Assembly: GCA_016866775.1 (NCBI GenBank)
Contig: VGLJ01000033.1
Coordinates: 1-51,588, forward strand
Source: Candidatus Rokuibacteriota bacterium
GTDB taxonomy: Bacteria; Methylomirabilota; Methylomirabilia; Rokubacteriales; CSP1-6
DNA length: 51,588 nucleotides
Direction of reading: 5' to 3'
Part shown: one piece after another, positions 1-9,443 of the stretch
Numbering within the stretch: position 1 is the first letter of the stretch
Layout: the number at the start of each line of letters is the position of its first letter
Program-made: the position numbers and the translations under genes
The notes under the pieces: model-generated
Database searches by the model: none
Seen by the model: only the letters and a program-made list of their open reading frames with translations
What the model was told of the DNA's origin: nothing

Positions 1-1
1 C

Positions 2-1915
2 ACGCCGCGCCCGCCGGTGACCACGCTCGACGCCGCGCTCGCGGCGGACGCGGTGCTCGTGCGCCGCACGGGCGGCCGCGGCGACGTGGATGCCGCGTTC
101 GCGCGCGCGCCGGTGACCGTCCGCGACACGTTCACGCACGGCCGTGTCGCCGCCTCCCCGATGGAGCCGCGTGCGGTGCTCGCGGACTGGGACGGCGAGA
201 CGCTGACGGTGTGGGCGTCGAGCCAGACGCCGCGCGTGCTGCGCGGCGCGCTCGCGGTCGCGCTCGACCTGGCGGAGGCGCGCGTGCGCGTCGTGACGCC
301 CGACGTCGGCGGAGGCTTCGGCCTGAAGGTGCCCGTGTTCCCCGAGGACGTGATCGTCGCCGCCGCCGCGCGTTTGCTCGGACGCCCGGTGAAGTGGATC
401 GAGGAGCGGCGCGATTGCCTCGCCGCCGCCTCGCACGCGCGAGAGCAGCGCACGGAGGCGGCAGTGGCCGCCGACGAGCAGGGACGCGTGCTCGCCGTGC
501 GTGCGCGTGTCTTCTCCGACGCCGGCGCGCACCACATCTTCCCGCTCACGCAGGCGCTCGAGCCGCTCGGGTCGGCGGCGATTCTGCCGGGGCCGTACCG
601 GACGCCGGCCTACGCCTTCGAAGCCGTCGCGCTCCGCACCAACAAGTCACCGCTCGGGCCGTACCGCGGCGTCGGCATGACGATGGGCGCGTTCGTCATG
701 GAGCGCCTGCTCGATCTCGTCGCCGCCCGCCTCGGGCTCGATCCCGCGGAGGTGCGACGCCGCAACTTCATCGCGCGCGACGAGTATCCGTTCACGTCCG
801 CGAGCGGGCTCTCGTACGACAGCGGGGATTATCCGAAAGCGCTCGACGCCGCGCTCGCCGCCGCGGACTATGACGGCCTGCGCCGCGCGCAGGCCGCCGC
901 GCGCGCGGAGGGCCGGCTCGTCGGCATCGGCATCGGCTGCTACACCGAGTTCACCGGGATGGGCTCCGTGGTGTTCCGCGGGCGCGGGATGATGGACGTG
1001 CCCGGGATCGAGGCGGCCACGGTGATCATGGACGCCGACGGCACCGTGCGCTGCGCGCTGAGCTTCCCGAGCCAGGGGCAGGGGCACGCGACCGCGGTCG
1101 CGCAGGTGATCGCCGACCGCGTCGGCATCGCGCTCGAGCGCGTGCGGCTGATTCCGCTCGACACGCAAGCCGTGCCCGTCGGCAGCGGCACGTTCGGCAG
1201 CCGCACCGCCGTCGCGCTCGGCGGCACGGTCACCGTCGCCGCCGACGCCATCGCCACGAAGCTGCGCGCGCTCGCGGCGAGCCGCCTCGAAGCGAACGCC
1301 GACGACATCGTGCTCGCCGAGGGGCGCGCGAGCGTCCGCGGCGCGCCCGATCACGGCGTGGCCATCCCGGAGCTCGCGCGGCTCGCGTACTTCCCGCCCG
1401 TGAACGGGCTCGCGCCCGGTCTCACGCCGGGCCTCGAAGCGACCGTGTACTTCGATCCGCCCGGCCACACGTTCTCGGGCGCCGTCCACGTCGCCGCCGT
1501 CGAGGTGGACCGGGAGACGGGGCGCGTGCGCGTCACCCGGTACGTCGTGGTCGAGGACTGCGGGCCCGTCATCAACCCGATGCTCGTCGAGGGCCAGATT
1601 CACGGCGCCGTCGCGCAGGGGCTCGGCGAAGCGCTGCTCGAAGAGCTGGTCTACGACGCGGACGGCCAGCTCCTCACCGGCACGCTCATGGAGTACGCGC
1701 TGCCGAAGGCGGACGACGTGCCGGCGCTCGAGGTCGGGCACATCGAGACGCCGTCGCCGCGCATGCCCGGGGGCTTCAAGGGCATGGGCGAAGGAGGCAC
1801 CATCGGAGCCCCCGCCACCCTCGCCAACGCCGTCGCCGACGCGGTCCGTGGGGCGGTCGTCACGCGGCTGCCCCTCCGGCCGGAGCGGCTGATCTTCCCC
1901 GATGGCGTAAGATAA
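2..1915 (+). CDS. Molybdenum hydroxylase large subunit (xanthine/CO dehydrogenase family), 5' partial
   Basis: The reading frame is open from base 2, so the gene starts outside the window; the GTG at 17 is only the first in-frame start visible. The roughly 635 residues are the molybdopterin-binding part of the xanthine dehydrogenase/CoxL family (usual length about 750-800); the N-terminal a/b hammerhead region is missing. Visible family motifs are GGGFG near residue 100, PYRGVG in the active-site loop, GQGH, and the C-terminal KGMGEGG, whose Glu (about residue 592) is the catalytic base position. The PYRGVG loop differs from the AYRCSFR signature of form I CO dehydrogenase, so substrate is unknown. 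Cytoplasmic hydroxylation of an aromatic or aldehyde substrate is the likely role. FAD and 2Fe-2S subunit genes would be expected upstream. Confidence 0.93.
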   Translation, partial: TPRPPVTTLDAALAADAVLVRRTGGRGDVDAAFARAPVTVRDTFTHGRVAASPMEPRAVLADWDGETLTVWASSQTPRVLRGALAVALDLAEARVRVVTPDVGGGFGLKVPVFPEDVIVAAAARLLGRPVKWIEERRDCLAAASHAREQRTEAAVAADEQGRVLAVRARVFSDAGAHHIFPLTQALEPLGSAAILPGPYRTPAYAFEAVALRTNKSPLGPYRGVGMTMGAFVMERLLDLVAARLGLDPAEVRRRNFIARDEYPFTSASGLSYDSGDYPKALDAALAAADYDGLRRAQAAARAEGRLVGIGIGCYTEFTGMGSVVFRGRGMMDVPGIEAATVIMDADGTVRCALSFPSQGQGHATAVAQVIADRVGIALERVRLIPLDTQAVPVGSGTFGSRTAVALGGTVTVAADAIATKLRALAASRLEANADDIVLAEGRASVRGAPDHGVAIPELARLAYFPPVNGLAPGLTPGLEATVYFDPPGHTFSGAVHVAAVEVDRETGRVRVTRYVVVEDCGPVINPMLVEGQIHGAVAQGLGEALLEELVYDADGQLLTGTLMEYALPKADDVPALEVGHIETPSPRMPGGFKGMGEGGTIGAPATLANAVADAVRGAVVTRLPLRPERLIFPDGVR

Positions 1916-1977
1916 GAATCGAAGCGGCGCAGCATTCCCGCGCCGGGCGGGGCCGTCGGCGACCGGAGAGCGCGGAT

Positions 1978-4020
1978 GTGAGTCACCCCAGGGGAACTGT
2001 CCTCGTGGTGAACGACGTTGCGGATGCCCGCGAGCTCGTCTCCACCATCCTCGCCGTGGGCGGCTACACGGTCGTCGAGGCCGCCACCGGCACCGAGGCG
2101 CTCCGGCGCGTCGAGGACGAGCCGGACCTCGTCGTCCTCGACGTGCACCTGCCGGACATGGACGGCTTCGAGGTCTGCCGTCGTATCAAGAGCGATCCGC
2201 GGAGCGCCGCCACGCCGGTCGTCCAGATCTCGGCCATCTTCTCCCGCACCGAGCATCAGGTCCGCGGCCTCACCGGCGGCGCCGACGCCTATCTCACGAA
2301 GCCGTTCGAGCCCGAGCTGCTCGTCGCCACCGTCAACGCGCTCATGCGCCTGCGCACGATCGAGCGGGAGCTCTCGCGCAGCAACCGGGCGCTCCGTCTG
2401 CAGCACGAGCTCACGCAGGCGCTGCTCGACGGCTCGAAGGCGGACATCGCGCCGCGCGTGCTGATGACGATCGCCGACGCGCTCGGCGCGGAGGTCGGCG
2501 AGCTCTGGCGGATCGACCGGCTCGACGACACGCTGATCCGCGACGGCGTGTGGTACGCGCCGGGGCTCCGGAACCCCGCGCCGCTCGATCGCGCCACGGA
2601 CGGCATGCGGATCCCGCGCAAGGCCGGGATCGCGGGGTGCGCGTGGGACCATGCGAGCGTCGAGTGGGTCGACAACCTCGACGCGCGGCTCCTGCCCGCG
2701 CGCGCGGCCGCCGTGCGGGCGCTCGGCCTGCGCAGCGCGACGGTGGTGCCGATCGTCACGCGCGAGGGCGTCGCGGGGGCCGTCGTGCTCTTCCACCGGA
2801 GCGGCGGCCGCCTGCCGGAGGATCTCGTGCGCCTCGCGAGCGACGCCGGGGGACGCGTCGGCCTCTTCATCGAGCGCCGGCGCAACGCCGAAGCGCTGCG
2901 CCGCGCCGAGGAGCAGCTCGTGCAGGCGCAGAAGATGGAGGCCGTGGGACGGCTCGCCGGCGGCATCGCGCACGACTTCAACAACCTGCTGACCGTCATC
3001 GGCGGCCACGCGCAGCTCCTCGTCGAGGGGCTGCCCGGCGACAGCCCCGCGCGGTACGAGGCGCAGCTCATCGCCACCGCCGCCGACCGCGCCGCGACCC
3101 TGACGGCCGGGCTCCTCGCCTTCAGCCGCAAGCAGGGCGTGCATCCGCGCGTGCTCGCGCTCGACGAGCTGCTGCGCTCGATGTCGGGGATGCTCCGCCG
3201 CATGCTCGGCGAGAACATCGCCGTCTCGGTGGAGACGCCGTCCGACGTCGGGCACGTGCGCGCCGACCGCGGGCAGATCGAGCAGGGCGTCATGAACCTC
3301 GCGGTCAACGCGCGCGACGCGATGCCGACGGGCGGCCGTCTCACGCTCTCGCTCGCGAACGTCGACCTCGAGGCGTCGGAGACCGAGACGCTGCCGCCGG
3401 GCGTGTACGTGCTGTTGACGGTGACCGACACCGGGGTGGGGATGGACGCCGAGACGCGGGCGCGCGCGTTCGAGCCGTTCTACACGACGAAAGCCACGGG
3501 CAAGGGGACCGACCTCGGGCTCTCGACCGTGTACGGCATCGTCACGCAGAGCGCGGGCGACGTCCGCGTCGAGAGCGAGCCCGGCCGCGGCACGACGTTC
3601 CGGATCTTCCTGCCGCGTGTCGACGCGCCGGCCGACGCCGCGCCGGCGCCGAGCGCGGCGCCGCTGCCCACCGGCATCGAGACCGTGCTCGTGGTGGAGG
3701 ACGAAGACGCCGTGCGCTCGCTCGCGGTCGCGGCGCTGCGCAAGCTCGGCTACACGGTGCTCGAGGCCCCGGATGCCGAGCGCGCGGTGGAGGTGTTCGC
3801 GCAGCACGGCACGCGGGTGGATCTGCTGGTCACGGATGTCGTGATGCCCGGCGTGAACGGCCCGTTGCTCGCCGAGCGCTTGCGAGAGCGCGACGCGGCG
3901 CTGCGCGTGCTGTACGTCTCCGGCTACGCCGAGGAGGCGCCGGACACCGCGGCGTTCCTCCCCAAGCCCTACACGGGCGTGTCGCTCGCGCGGAAAGTTC
4001 GCGAAGTCCTCGACGCCTGA
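1978..4020 (+). CDS. Hybrid sensor histidine kinase, REC-GAF-HisKA-HATPase-REC
   Basis: 680 residues, starting at GTG 1978 with a GGAGAG ribosome binding site. Domain order: receiver 1 (residues 8-122, phosphoacceptor D55, K107), GAF-like domain (about 150-300), HisKA with H332 in the motif AHDFNN, HATPase_c (N-box around NLAVNARDAM, DTGVGM, FEPFYTTK), and a C-terminal receiver with D620. No membrane segment is visible, so it should be cytoplasmic and fed by another phosphodonor or a GAF ligand. The second glycine box reads GKGTDLGL rather than the common GKGTGLGL (D512), a departure in the ATP lid. It stands alone: the next gene is convergent only 6 bp away, and no DNA-binding response regulator lies nearby, so its output is unknown. 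Confidence 0.93.
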   Translation: MSHPRGTVLVVNDVADARELVSTILAVGGYTVVEAATGTEALRRVEDEPDLVVLDVHLPDMDGFEVCRRIKSDPRSAATPVVQISAIFSRTEHQVRGLTGGADAYLTKPFEPELLVATVNALMRLRTIERELSRSNRALRLQHELTQALLDGSKADIAPRVLMTIADALGAEVGELWRIDRLDDTLIRDGVWYAPGLRNPAPLDRATDGMRIPRKAGIAGCAWDHASVEWVDNLDARLLPARAAAVRALGLRSATVVPIVTREGVAGAVVLFHRSGGRLPEDLVRLASDAGGRVGLFIERRRNAEALRRAEEQLVQAQKMEAVGRLAGGIAHDFNNLLTVIGGHAQLLVEGLPGDSPARYEAQLIATAADRAATLTAGLLAFSRKQGVHPRVLALDELLRSMSGMLRRMLGENIAVSVETPSDVGHVRADRGQIEQGVMNLAVNARDAMPTGGRLTLSLANVDLEASETETLPPGVYVLLTVTDTGVGMDAETRARAFEPFYTTKATGKGTDLGLSTVYGIVTQSAGDVRVESEPGRGTTFRIFLPRVDAPADAAPAPSAAPLPTGIETVLVVEDEDAVRSLAVAALRKLGYTVLEAPDAERAVEVFAQHGTRVDLLVTDVVMPGVNGPLLAERLRERDAALRVLYVSGYAEEAPDTAAFLPKPYTGVSLARKVREVLDA

Positions 4021-4026
4021 GCGGCG

Positions 4027-4437
4027 TCAGGCCTCCTCGCCGGGGTCCGGCTTCGCGACGACCCCGTTGATCTTCCAGCTCCCGCCTTCGCGCACCATGT
4101 CGTAGACCGCTTCGACCGGAGTCCCGTTGGCGCCGCGGATCTTGATGACGAGGTAGAGGTGGCCCTCGGGACCGACGCGCGTCGCGATCACGGTGGCGCG
4201 AAGCGAGTTCGCGATCTCCGGATAGCCGGACCTCACCATGCGCTCGAAAGCGGCGCGGTCGAAGAGGCGGCGGATCTCTTCGGAGGCGAACGCGTACGCG
4301 GCGTCGTAGTCGTTGCGGCGGAACGCCTCGAGCTGACGGAGCACGGGCTCGGCCGCCGCTTTCTCGTCGCCCTGGGCGAGCGCGCGCATCGGCAGCGTCG
4401 CAACGATGAGCAGCAGCAGCGCGAGTGCCGGCCTCAC
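4027..4437 (-). CDS. Small exported DUF4864-like protein
   Basis: 136 residues from GTG 4437. The N-terminus is a clear signal peptide (hydrophobic LALLLLIVATL, then ALAQG), so the product is exported. The mature part (QLEAFRRNDYDAAYAFASEE... ending in a WKINGVVAK strand) resembles DUF4864, a small NTF2-like cone fold of unknown function; this assignment is from memory of the family, not a search. A longer frame reaches 4665, but the signal peptide fixes the start at 4437. It is divergent from the sensor kinase at 4463 with only 25 bp between the two starts, and a TACCAT -10-like hexamer lies 9 nt before its GTG. Confidence 0.75.
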   Translation of the reverse strand: MRPALALLLLIVATLPMRALAQGDEKAAAEPVLRQLEAFRRNDYDAAYAFASEEIRRLFDRAAFERMVRSGYPEIANSLRATVIATRVGPEGHLYLVIKIRGANGTPVEAVYDMVREGGSWKINGVVAKPDPGEEA

Positions 4438-4446
4438 GGCATCGCC

Positions 4447-4452
4447 ATGGTA
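4447..4452 (-). promoter_or_regulatory. Putative -10 element (TACCAT) of a near-leaderless transcript
   Basis: TACCAT read on the minus strand, 9 nt before the GTG start at 4437. It overlaps the plus-strand TAGCAT at 4451-4456, so both divergent genes would be driven from one 25-bp gap. No -35 box is evident. Confidence 0.35.
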
Positions 4453-4456
4453 GCAT
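4451..4456 (+). promoter_or_regulatory. Putative -10 element (TAGCAT) of a leaderless transcript
   Basis: TAGCAT, 6 nt before the ATG at 4463. If used as a -10 box, transcription would begin at or near the start codon. No ribosome binding site precedes this ATG, which agrees with leaderless initiation. Confidence 0.4.
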
Positions 4457-4462
4457 CGCGCG

Positions 4463-6411
4463 ATGCGCGCGTCGCCGGTCGCCGGGCTCCTCGTGAGCGC
4501 GTTCGGCGCGATCGTGCTCGCGGGATGGACGCTCGACCTCGGCGTCCTCACGAGCGTGCTGCCCGGGTTGCCGGCCGTCCACGCGAGCGTCGCGCTCCCG
4601 CTCTTCCTCACGGGCGCCGCCGTCGTGCTGCTCGCGCGCGTGCCCGCAGGGGTGTGGTCGCGCATCGCGCGCCGCGCCGCCGCCGCGCTCGCCCTCGCGC
4701 CCGGTCTGCTGACGCTCGCCGACTACGCGATCGACATGCGCTTCGCCGTCGGCCACGGCGGCCTGCACGAGCTCGTGACCGCGGGCGGGCGCATGCCGCC
4801 GGTCACCGCGCTGGGCCTCGTGACGAGCGCGGCCGCCTTCCTCGTGCTCGACGTCGTGCGCGCCGGCGCGGTGGCGCAGATCCTCGCCCTGGCCACCGGC
4901 GTGGTCGGATTGCTCACGCTGCTCGGCGACACCGCGGCGACCGTGCAGACGGCGGTCGCGCTCGTGGTCCTGAGCGCCGGCATCCTCCTCGCGCGGCCGG
5001 ACCGCGGGCTCATGCGGCTCGCGCAGGCCGACACGCCCGCCGGCGTCGTCGTGCGGCGGCTCTTGCCGGTCGTCGTCGCCGCGCCGTTCGTCGTCGGCTG
5101 GCTCGTCGAGGCCGGGCGGCGCGCGGCGCTCTACGGCCCGGAGTTCTCGATGGCGCTCTCGGTCGTCGGCACCGTCGTCACGCTGTCGGGCGTGGTCTCG
5201 CTCGCCGCGGCGGCGCTCCACCGTGCGGACGTGCGACGGCGGCGCGTCGAGACCGCGCTGCACCGCGCGGACGCCGAGGTCGGGCGCGTGGTCGACGCGA
5301 ACAAGGCGCTCGTCGACATGACCGCTCGCCTGCGCCCGCTGGAGCGGGTGAACCGCCTGGTGTCGTCGTCGCTCGACTTCGACGCGGTGCTGGTCGCCAT
5401 CGCGCGCGCCGCGTCCGACATCACCGCCACGCCGGTGGTCTCGTTCTGGCTCGTCGACGAGTCGGCGCGCACCGTCACCGTGCGCGCGTGGTCCGACGCG
5501 GACGCCGGCGCCGACTTTCCGAACCCGAGCTTCGCGTTCGGCGACGGCGCGGTGGGCACGGTGGCCGCGACGCGCCGGCCCCTCCACATTCCCGACGTCC
5601 TCGCGAGCGGTGCGGGCGTCCGCGCGAAGGCGTGGTGCACGCGGCACGACCTCCGCAGCTTCTACGGCGTGCCCGTCCTCGCCCAGGACAGGCTGCTGGC
5701 CGTCCTCGCGCTGAGCCAGCGCGTCCCCGTGGCCCCGCCTGAAGAGGAGCAGGCGCTGCTCGCGAGCTTCGTGGCGCAGGCGGCCGTCGCGATCGACAAC
5801 GCGCGGCTCTTCGCGGAGACGCAGGAGCGGCGCCGCGCCGCGGAGGCGGCCGAGGCGCGCTATCGCGAGCTGTTCGATCGGAACCTCGCCGGCGTCTTCC
5901 GCACGACGCTGAACGGCCGTCCCCTCGATTGCAACGAGGCGCTCGTCCGGATCCTCGGCTATCGCTCGCGCGACGACGTGCTCGCGCTCCGCGTCGACGA
6001 CCTGTACGTCGATCCCTACGACGGCGCGCGCGTCGAGTTCCCGCGCCGCGCGGGCGAGCGGCTGGGCAACGTGGAGCTCCGGTGGCGGCGTGCCGACGGC
6101 ACGCCGATCTCGGTGCTGGTCAACGTCGCCGCGATCGAGAGCGGCGAGGGCACGGTGCTCGAGGGGATCATCGTCGACATCACCGATCGCGAGCGCGCGG
6201 CCGCGGCCGAGCGCGAAGCGGAAGCGCTGCGCGCCGTCGCGAAGCTCGCGAACGCGGCGGCGCACGAGATCAACAACCCGCTCGCGGTGATCCTGGCGCA
6301 CCTCGACCTGCTCGCGAAGCGCGCCGACGCGGACGCCGAGATGATGCAGCGGATCGATCGCGCGCGCTCGTCCTGCCGCCGGATCTCCGAGATGATCACG
6401 CGCCATCACGC
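4463..6411 (+). pseudogene. Membrane sensor histidine kinase (GAF-PAS-HisKA) truncated before its ATPase domain
   Basis: From ATG 4463: an N-terminal membrane domain of several hydrophobic helices (residues about 1-255), a short linker, GAF domain (about 280-450), PAS domain (about 465-580) and HisKA with H601 in AHEINNPLAVI. Kinase-like sequence stops near residue 649 (ISEMITR), where the HATPase_c domain should follow. The same frame stays open to 6847 but encodes only Ser/Arg-rich nonsense lying over a LysE-family gene in another frame. So the ATP-binding domain is absent and the protein cannot phosphorylate itself as written. A deletion joining two genes, or an assembly chimera, is the simplest reading. 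Confidence 0.85.
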
Positions 6412-6414
6412 ACA

Positions 6415-6858
6415 ATGCTGTTCCTCGTGCCGCTCGGACTCGGGAGTCTCGTCCTCGGGTATCCGGTCGTGCTCACCGCGTTGCACTGGGCCGGTCTCGC
6501 GTTTCTCCTCTGGCTCGCGTGGAGGATCGCGACGGCGCCCGGCCGCGCCGAAGCGGCGCAGGACCGCGGGCACGTCGGCTTCCTGGACGCCGCCATCGTG
6601 CAGTGGATCAACCCGAAGTCGTGGCTCGTCAGCGCGAGCGCGGCGAGCACGTTCCTCGATGCGCAGGCGGGAAGCGCGATCGTGCAGGCCGGCGCGCTCG
6701 CCGTCTTGTTCGTCGTCGGAGCGACGCCCGGCTGCTTCGTCTGGCTGGCCTTCGGCGCGACGGTCCAGCGCGTGCTGCGGAGCGAGCGCAGACGACGCGT
6801 CTTCAACGTCGCGATGGGCGCGCTGCTCGCGCTGTCGGTCGTCCTGATGCTGCGGTAG
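6415..6858 (+). pseudogene. LysE/RhtB-type amino-acid exporter lacking its N-terminus
   Basis: 147 codons from ATG 6415. The sequence matches the middle and end of LysE/RhtB family exporters: a glycine-rich helix (LGLGSLVLG), TALHWAGLAFLLWLAWRIA, the IVQWINPKSWL motif, and C-terminal helices. Family members are about 200 residues; the first roughly 60 residues, including the conserved TPGPN motif, are missing because the upstream side is kinase sequence in a different frame. The ATG is probably an internal Met of the original protein. It is likely a non-functional remnant. The 3' end is intact and convergent with the CoA-transferase gene 6 bp away. Confidence 0.8.
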
Positions 6859-6864
6859 CCGCGC

Positions 6865-8058
6865 CTACTCGATCACGCCCTGCGTACGCAGGTCCGCGAT
6901 GGCTTCCGCGGTCATGCCGAGCGACTTCAGCACGTCCTCCGTCTGCTCGCCGGACATCGGCGCGGCACGACGGACGGAGCCCGGGGTGTCGGACAGCTTG
7001 ATCGCGATGCCGAACTGCTTCACCTTGCCGAGCTTCGGATGGTCGGCCTCGACGATCATCTGCCGGTGGGTGATCTGCGGGTCCTTCACCATCTCCTCGA
7101 CGTCGTAGACCTTGCCCACGCAGACGTCGGCCTTCACGAGCAGCTCGTACCACTCGTCGCGGTCGCGCGTCTTGATGAGGGCCTCGATCTCCTGGCGCGC
7201 CTTCGCTTCGTCCGCGTTGGCGGCGCGCACGAACTGATCCGGCTTCCGCGCGTGCTTCACGAAGTCCGGCCGGCCGATCGCCTTGCAGAAGTTCTCCCAG
7301 AGCCACGGCTCGGTGCAGCCGATCGTGAGGAGCTTCTTGTCGCGCGTCTCGTAGATCGCGTAGTAGGGATACGAGCCGCCGAGGAAGCCTTCGCCCCGGC
7401 GCGGCGCCAGGCCGTCGGAGAAGAAGAACCGCATGTTCGGCGTCGCCGCGAGCAGCGAGACCGAGGTGTCGAGGTACGAGACGTCGACGAGCTGGCCCCG
7501 TCCGGTCTTCTCGCGCGCGTAGAGCGCGAGCACGATGCCGAGCGCCCCGTGCAGGCTCGCGCCGGCGTAGTCGGCGACGAGATTCAGGGGGATCACGGGC
7601 TTGCGATCGGGCTCGCCGATGAGGTTGAGCACGCCGGCCAGCGACAGGTAGTTCATGTCGTGCGCCGGGTAGTCACGGTACGGGCCGTCCTGGCCGAAGC
7701 CCGAGAGCGAGCAATAGACCAGACGCGGGTTCAGTTTTTTCAGATCGTCGTGGCCCGCGCCAAGGCGCTTCAGCACGCCGGGGCGGAAGCCTTCGATGAT
7801 CACGTCGGCCTCGGCGGCGAGCTTCCGGAAGACGTCCTGGCCTGCCGGCGCCTTCATGTTCAGCGTCATCGACCGCTTGTTGCGGTTGACGAACGCGAAC
7901 GCGGCGCGCCGCTCTTCCTGGGCGTCGCGGGTGCGGTGCGGCTCGGGCGTCTCGATCTTGAGGACGTCGGCGCCGTAGTCCGCGAGGAACATGCCCGGCA
8001 TCTCGGCCGGCGGGACGCGCGCGAGCTCGAGCACCTTGAGGCCGTCGAAGATCGCCAT
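6865..8058 (-). CDS. CaiB/BaiF (family III) CoA-transferase
   Basis: 397 residues from ATG 8058, preceded by AAGGAG at good spacing; a longer frame to 8178 lies inside the upstream gene and is rejected. Family III features include the N-terminal GLKVLELARV, DYGADVLKIE, the region GFGQDGPYRD, and an AHDMNYL segment carrying the likely catalytic Asp (D134). Such enzymes move CoA between organic acids in the cytoplasm; the acid here is unknown. The start overlaps the stop of the MmgE/PrpD gene (TGATG), so the two are translationally coupled. The pairing suggests joint use in breakdown of a di- or tricarboxylic or methyl-branched acid, which is inference. Confidence 0.93.
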   Translation of the reverse strand: MAIFDGLKVLELARVPPAEMPGMFLADYGADVLKIETPEPHRTRDAQEERRAAFAFVNRNKRSMTLNMKAPAGQDVFRKLAAEADVIIEGFRPGVLKRLGAGHDDLKKLNPRLVYCSLSGFGQDGPYRDYPAHDMNYLSLAGVLNLIGEPDRKPVIPLNLVADYAGASLHGALGIVLALYAREKTGRGQLVDVSYLDTSVSLLAATPNMRFFFSDGLAPRRGEGFLGGSYPYYAIYETRDKKLLTIGCTEPWLWENFCKAIGRPDFVKHARKPDQFVRAANADEAKARQEIEALIKTRDRDEWYELLVKADVCVGKVYDVEEMVKDPQITHRQMIVEADHPKLGKVKQFGIAIKLSDTPGSVRRAAPMSGEQTEDVLKSLGMTAEAIADLRTQGVIE

Positions 8059-9425
8059 CAGTCGCTCCTTGTCACGACCCGCGCGGTGAGCGCGCGGATG
8101 TCCGGAATCGTGTCGAGCTGCGCGAGCTGCCCGACCACGGCTTCGGCTTCGCCGCGCTCGAGCACGCCCGCGGCGCACCCGAGGAACTTGTCGCGAAGCT
8201 GCGCGTCGGAGAGCGGGGTATCGGGATGACCGGAAGCGCCGCGCGGCGGCTCGCTGAGGACGCGGCCGTCACGCAGGCGAATCGTGACGCGGCTCCACGC
8301 CTGCTGCTCGAGCTGGTCGGGTAGCGCGGGATCGACGACCATGCGAACCCGCTTTTCGAGAGCGGCCACCGACGGATCGCGCACCGGGCCGTCCTGGAAG
8401 TCGTCGATGCCGACGGCGCCGCGGCCGAGCGCCGCGGCCGCGCAGTAGGGCATCGAGAACTTCCGCTCGAGCGCGTTGGTCGGCGCCGGGTGGCGCAGCA
8501 CCTCGGGCACGACGTGGTGCACGCCGACCTCGACGTCGTCGATCTGCTCGGCCGTGAGCCCGTGACGTGTGCGCAGCGCGACGAGCGCGTCGATCGCCGA
8601 GTGGGTGAGCGCGCACGACGGATACGGCTTCACCGCGATGCCCGAGCGGACGATCTGCCACTCGCGGCCGAGCTCGCCGAAGGCGCCGGACGACAGCTTC
8701 TCGCCGCTGAACGCCGCGGCGAAGCCCTGCGAGCCGTCGAGGGCGGTCGGCGATGCCGTCATCCCCGCGGCGGCCAGCGCCGTGGCGGTGACCGCGTTCA
8801 GCGCGGCGTGCCCGGCATGGTAGGGCTTCGTCATCGAGCCGAAGTTCTCCTTGAGCCCCGACGCGAGCGACGCCGCGATGCCGAGCGCGTGCGTCGTCCG
8901 CGCGGCGTCGAGTCCGCGCAGCCGCGCGGCCGCCGCCGCGCAGCCGATGGTGCCGAGCGTGGCCGTCGCGTGCCAGCCGCGCGTGTAGTGGCCGGGGTTG
9001 AGCGCGAGCCCGAGCGCGGCGCTGACTTCGAACCCGATGAGATAGGCGAGGACCACCGCGGCGCCGTCGGCGGTCTCGGCCTCGCCGCACGCGAGCGCGG
9101 TCGCGAGCAACGGCACGCTCGGGTGGCCCATCAACGCGAAGTTCGTGTCGTCGAAATCGTGCGCGTGGCCCGCCGCTCCGTTACAGAGGGCGGCCCACGT
9201 CGGCGACGTGCGGAGGCCGGTCCCGACGACCGTGCACAGCGGCACGCCGCCCTCGACGCGCGCGACGGCTCGGGTGATCCGCGCGACGGGCTCCGAGGCG
9301 CCGGCGAGCATCACGCCGATCGTGTCGATGGCCGCGCGGCCGACTTGCGCGCGCGCGGCGTCCGGAGCGTCCGTGAGGCGTGCGTCGACGACGAACTCGG
9401 CGAGGCGGGCGGTGGCGGTCGTCAC
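8058..9425 (-). CDS. MmgE/PrpD family protein (2-methylcitrate dehydratase-like)
   Basis: 455 residues from GTG 9425. It shows the MmgE/PrpD layout: an N-terminal helical domain with AHDFDD, a central KENFGSMTKPYHAG stretch, and a C-terminal domain with KPYPSCALTHSAIDA. Family members include 2-methylcitrate dehydratase, cis-aconitate decarboxylase and uncharacterised dehydratases, so substrate cannot be named. It is cytoplasmic. It is first in a two-gene unit with the CoA-transferase. A TATCAT -10-like hexamer lies 7 nt before the GTG and no ribosome binding site is seen, which predicts a leaderless mRNA. Confidence 0.92.
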   Translation of the reverse strand: MTTATARLAEFVVDARLTDAPDAARAQVGRAAIDTIGVMLAGASEPVARITRAVARVEGGVPLCTVVGTGLRTSPTWAALCNGAAGHAHDFDDTNFALMGHPSVPLLATALACGEAETADGAAVVLAYLIGFEVSAALGLALNPGHYTRGWHATATLGTIGCAAAAARLRGLDAARTTHALGIAASLASGLKENFGSMTKPYHAGHAALNAVTATALAAAGMTASPTALDGSQGFAAAFSGEKLSSGAFGELGREWQIVRSGIAVKPYPSCALTHSAIDALVALRTRHGLTAEQIDDVEVGVHHVVPEVLRHPAPTNALERKFSMPYCAAAALGRGAVGIDDFQDGPVRDPSVAALEKRVRMVVDPALPDQLEQQAWSRVTIRLRDGRVLSEPPRGASGHPDTPLSDAQLRDKFLGCAAGVLERGEAEAVVGQLAQLDTIPDIRALTARVVTRSD

Positions 9426-9432
9426 GACCGCG

Positions 9433-9438
9433 ATGATA
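9433..9438 (-). promoter_or_regulatory. Putative -10 element (TATCAT) of a leaderless transcript
   Basis: TATCAT on the minus strand, 7 nt upstream of GTG 9425, in an 18-bp gap between genes. It matches the TANNNT pattern seen at many operon heads in this window. Confidence 0.45.
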
Positions 9439-9443
9439 CCCGT

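Noticed and set aside
1651-3807. Long minus-strand open frame (718 codons) across the hydroxylase and kinase
   Set aside because: It is antisense to two well-supported genes, is Arg/His/Glu-rich without domains, and is a common shadow in GC-rich DNA.
3830-6415. 861-codon minus-strand open frame
   Set aside because: Antisense to the sensor kinase, low-complexity Arg/Glu content, no motif. Only the DUF4864-like gene at 4027-4437, in another frame, is credible on that strand.
6412-6847. C-terminal 143 codons of the truncated kinase frame
   Set aside because: The Ser/Arg-rich text overlies real LysE codons in another frame and has no HATPase_c motif.
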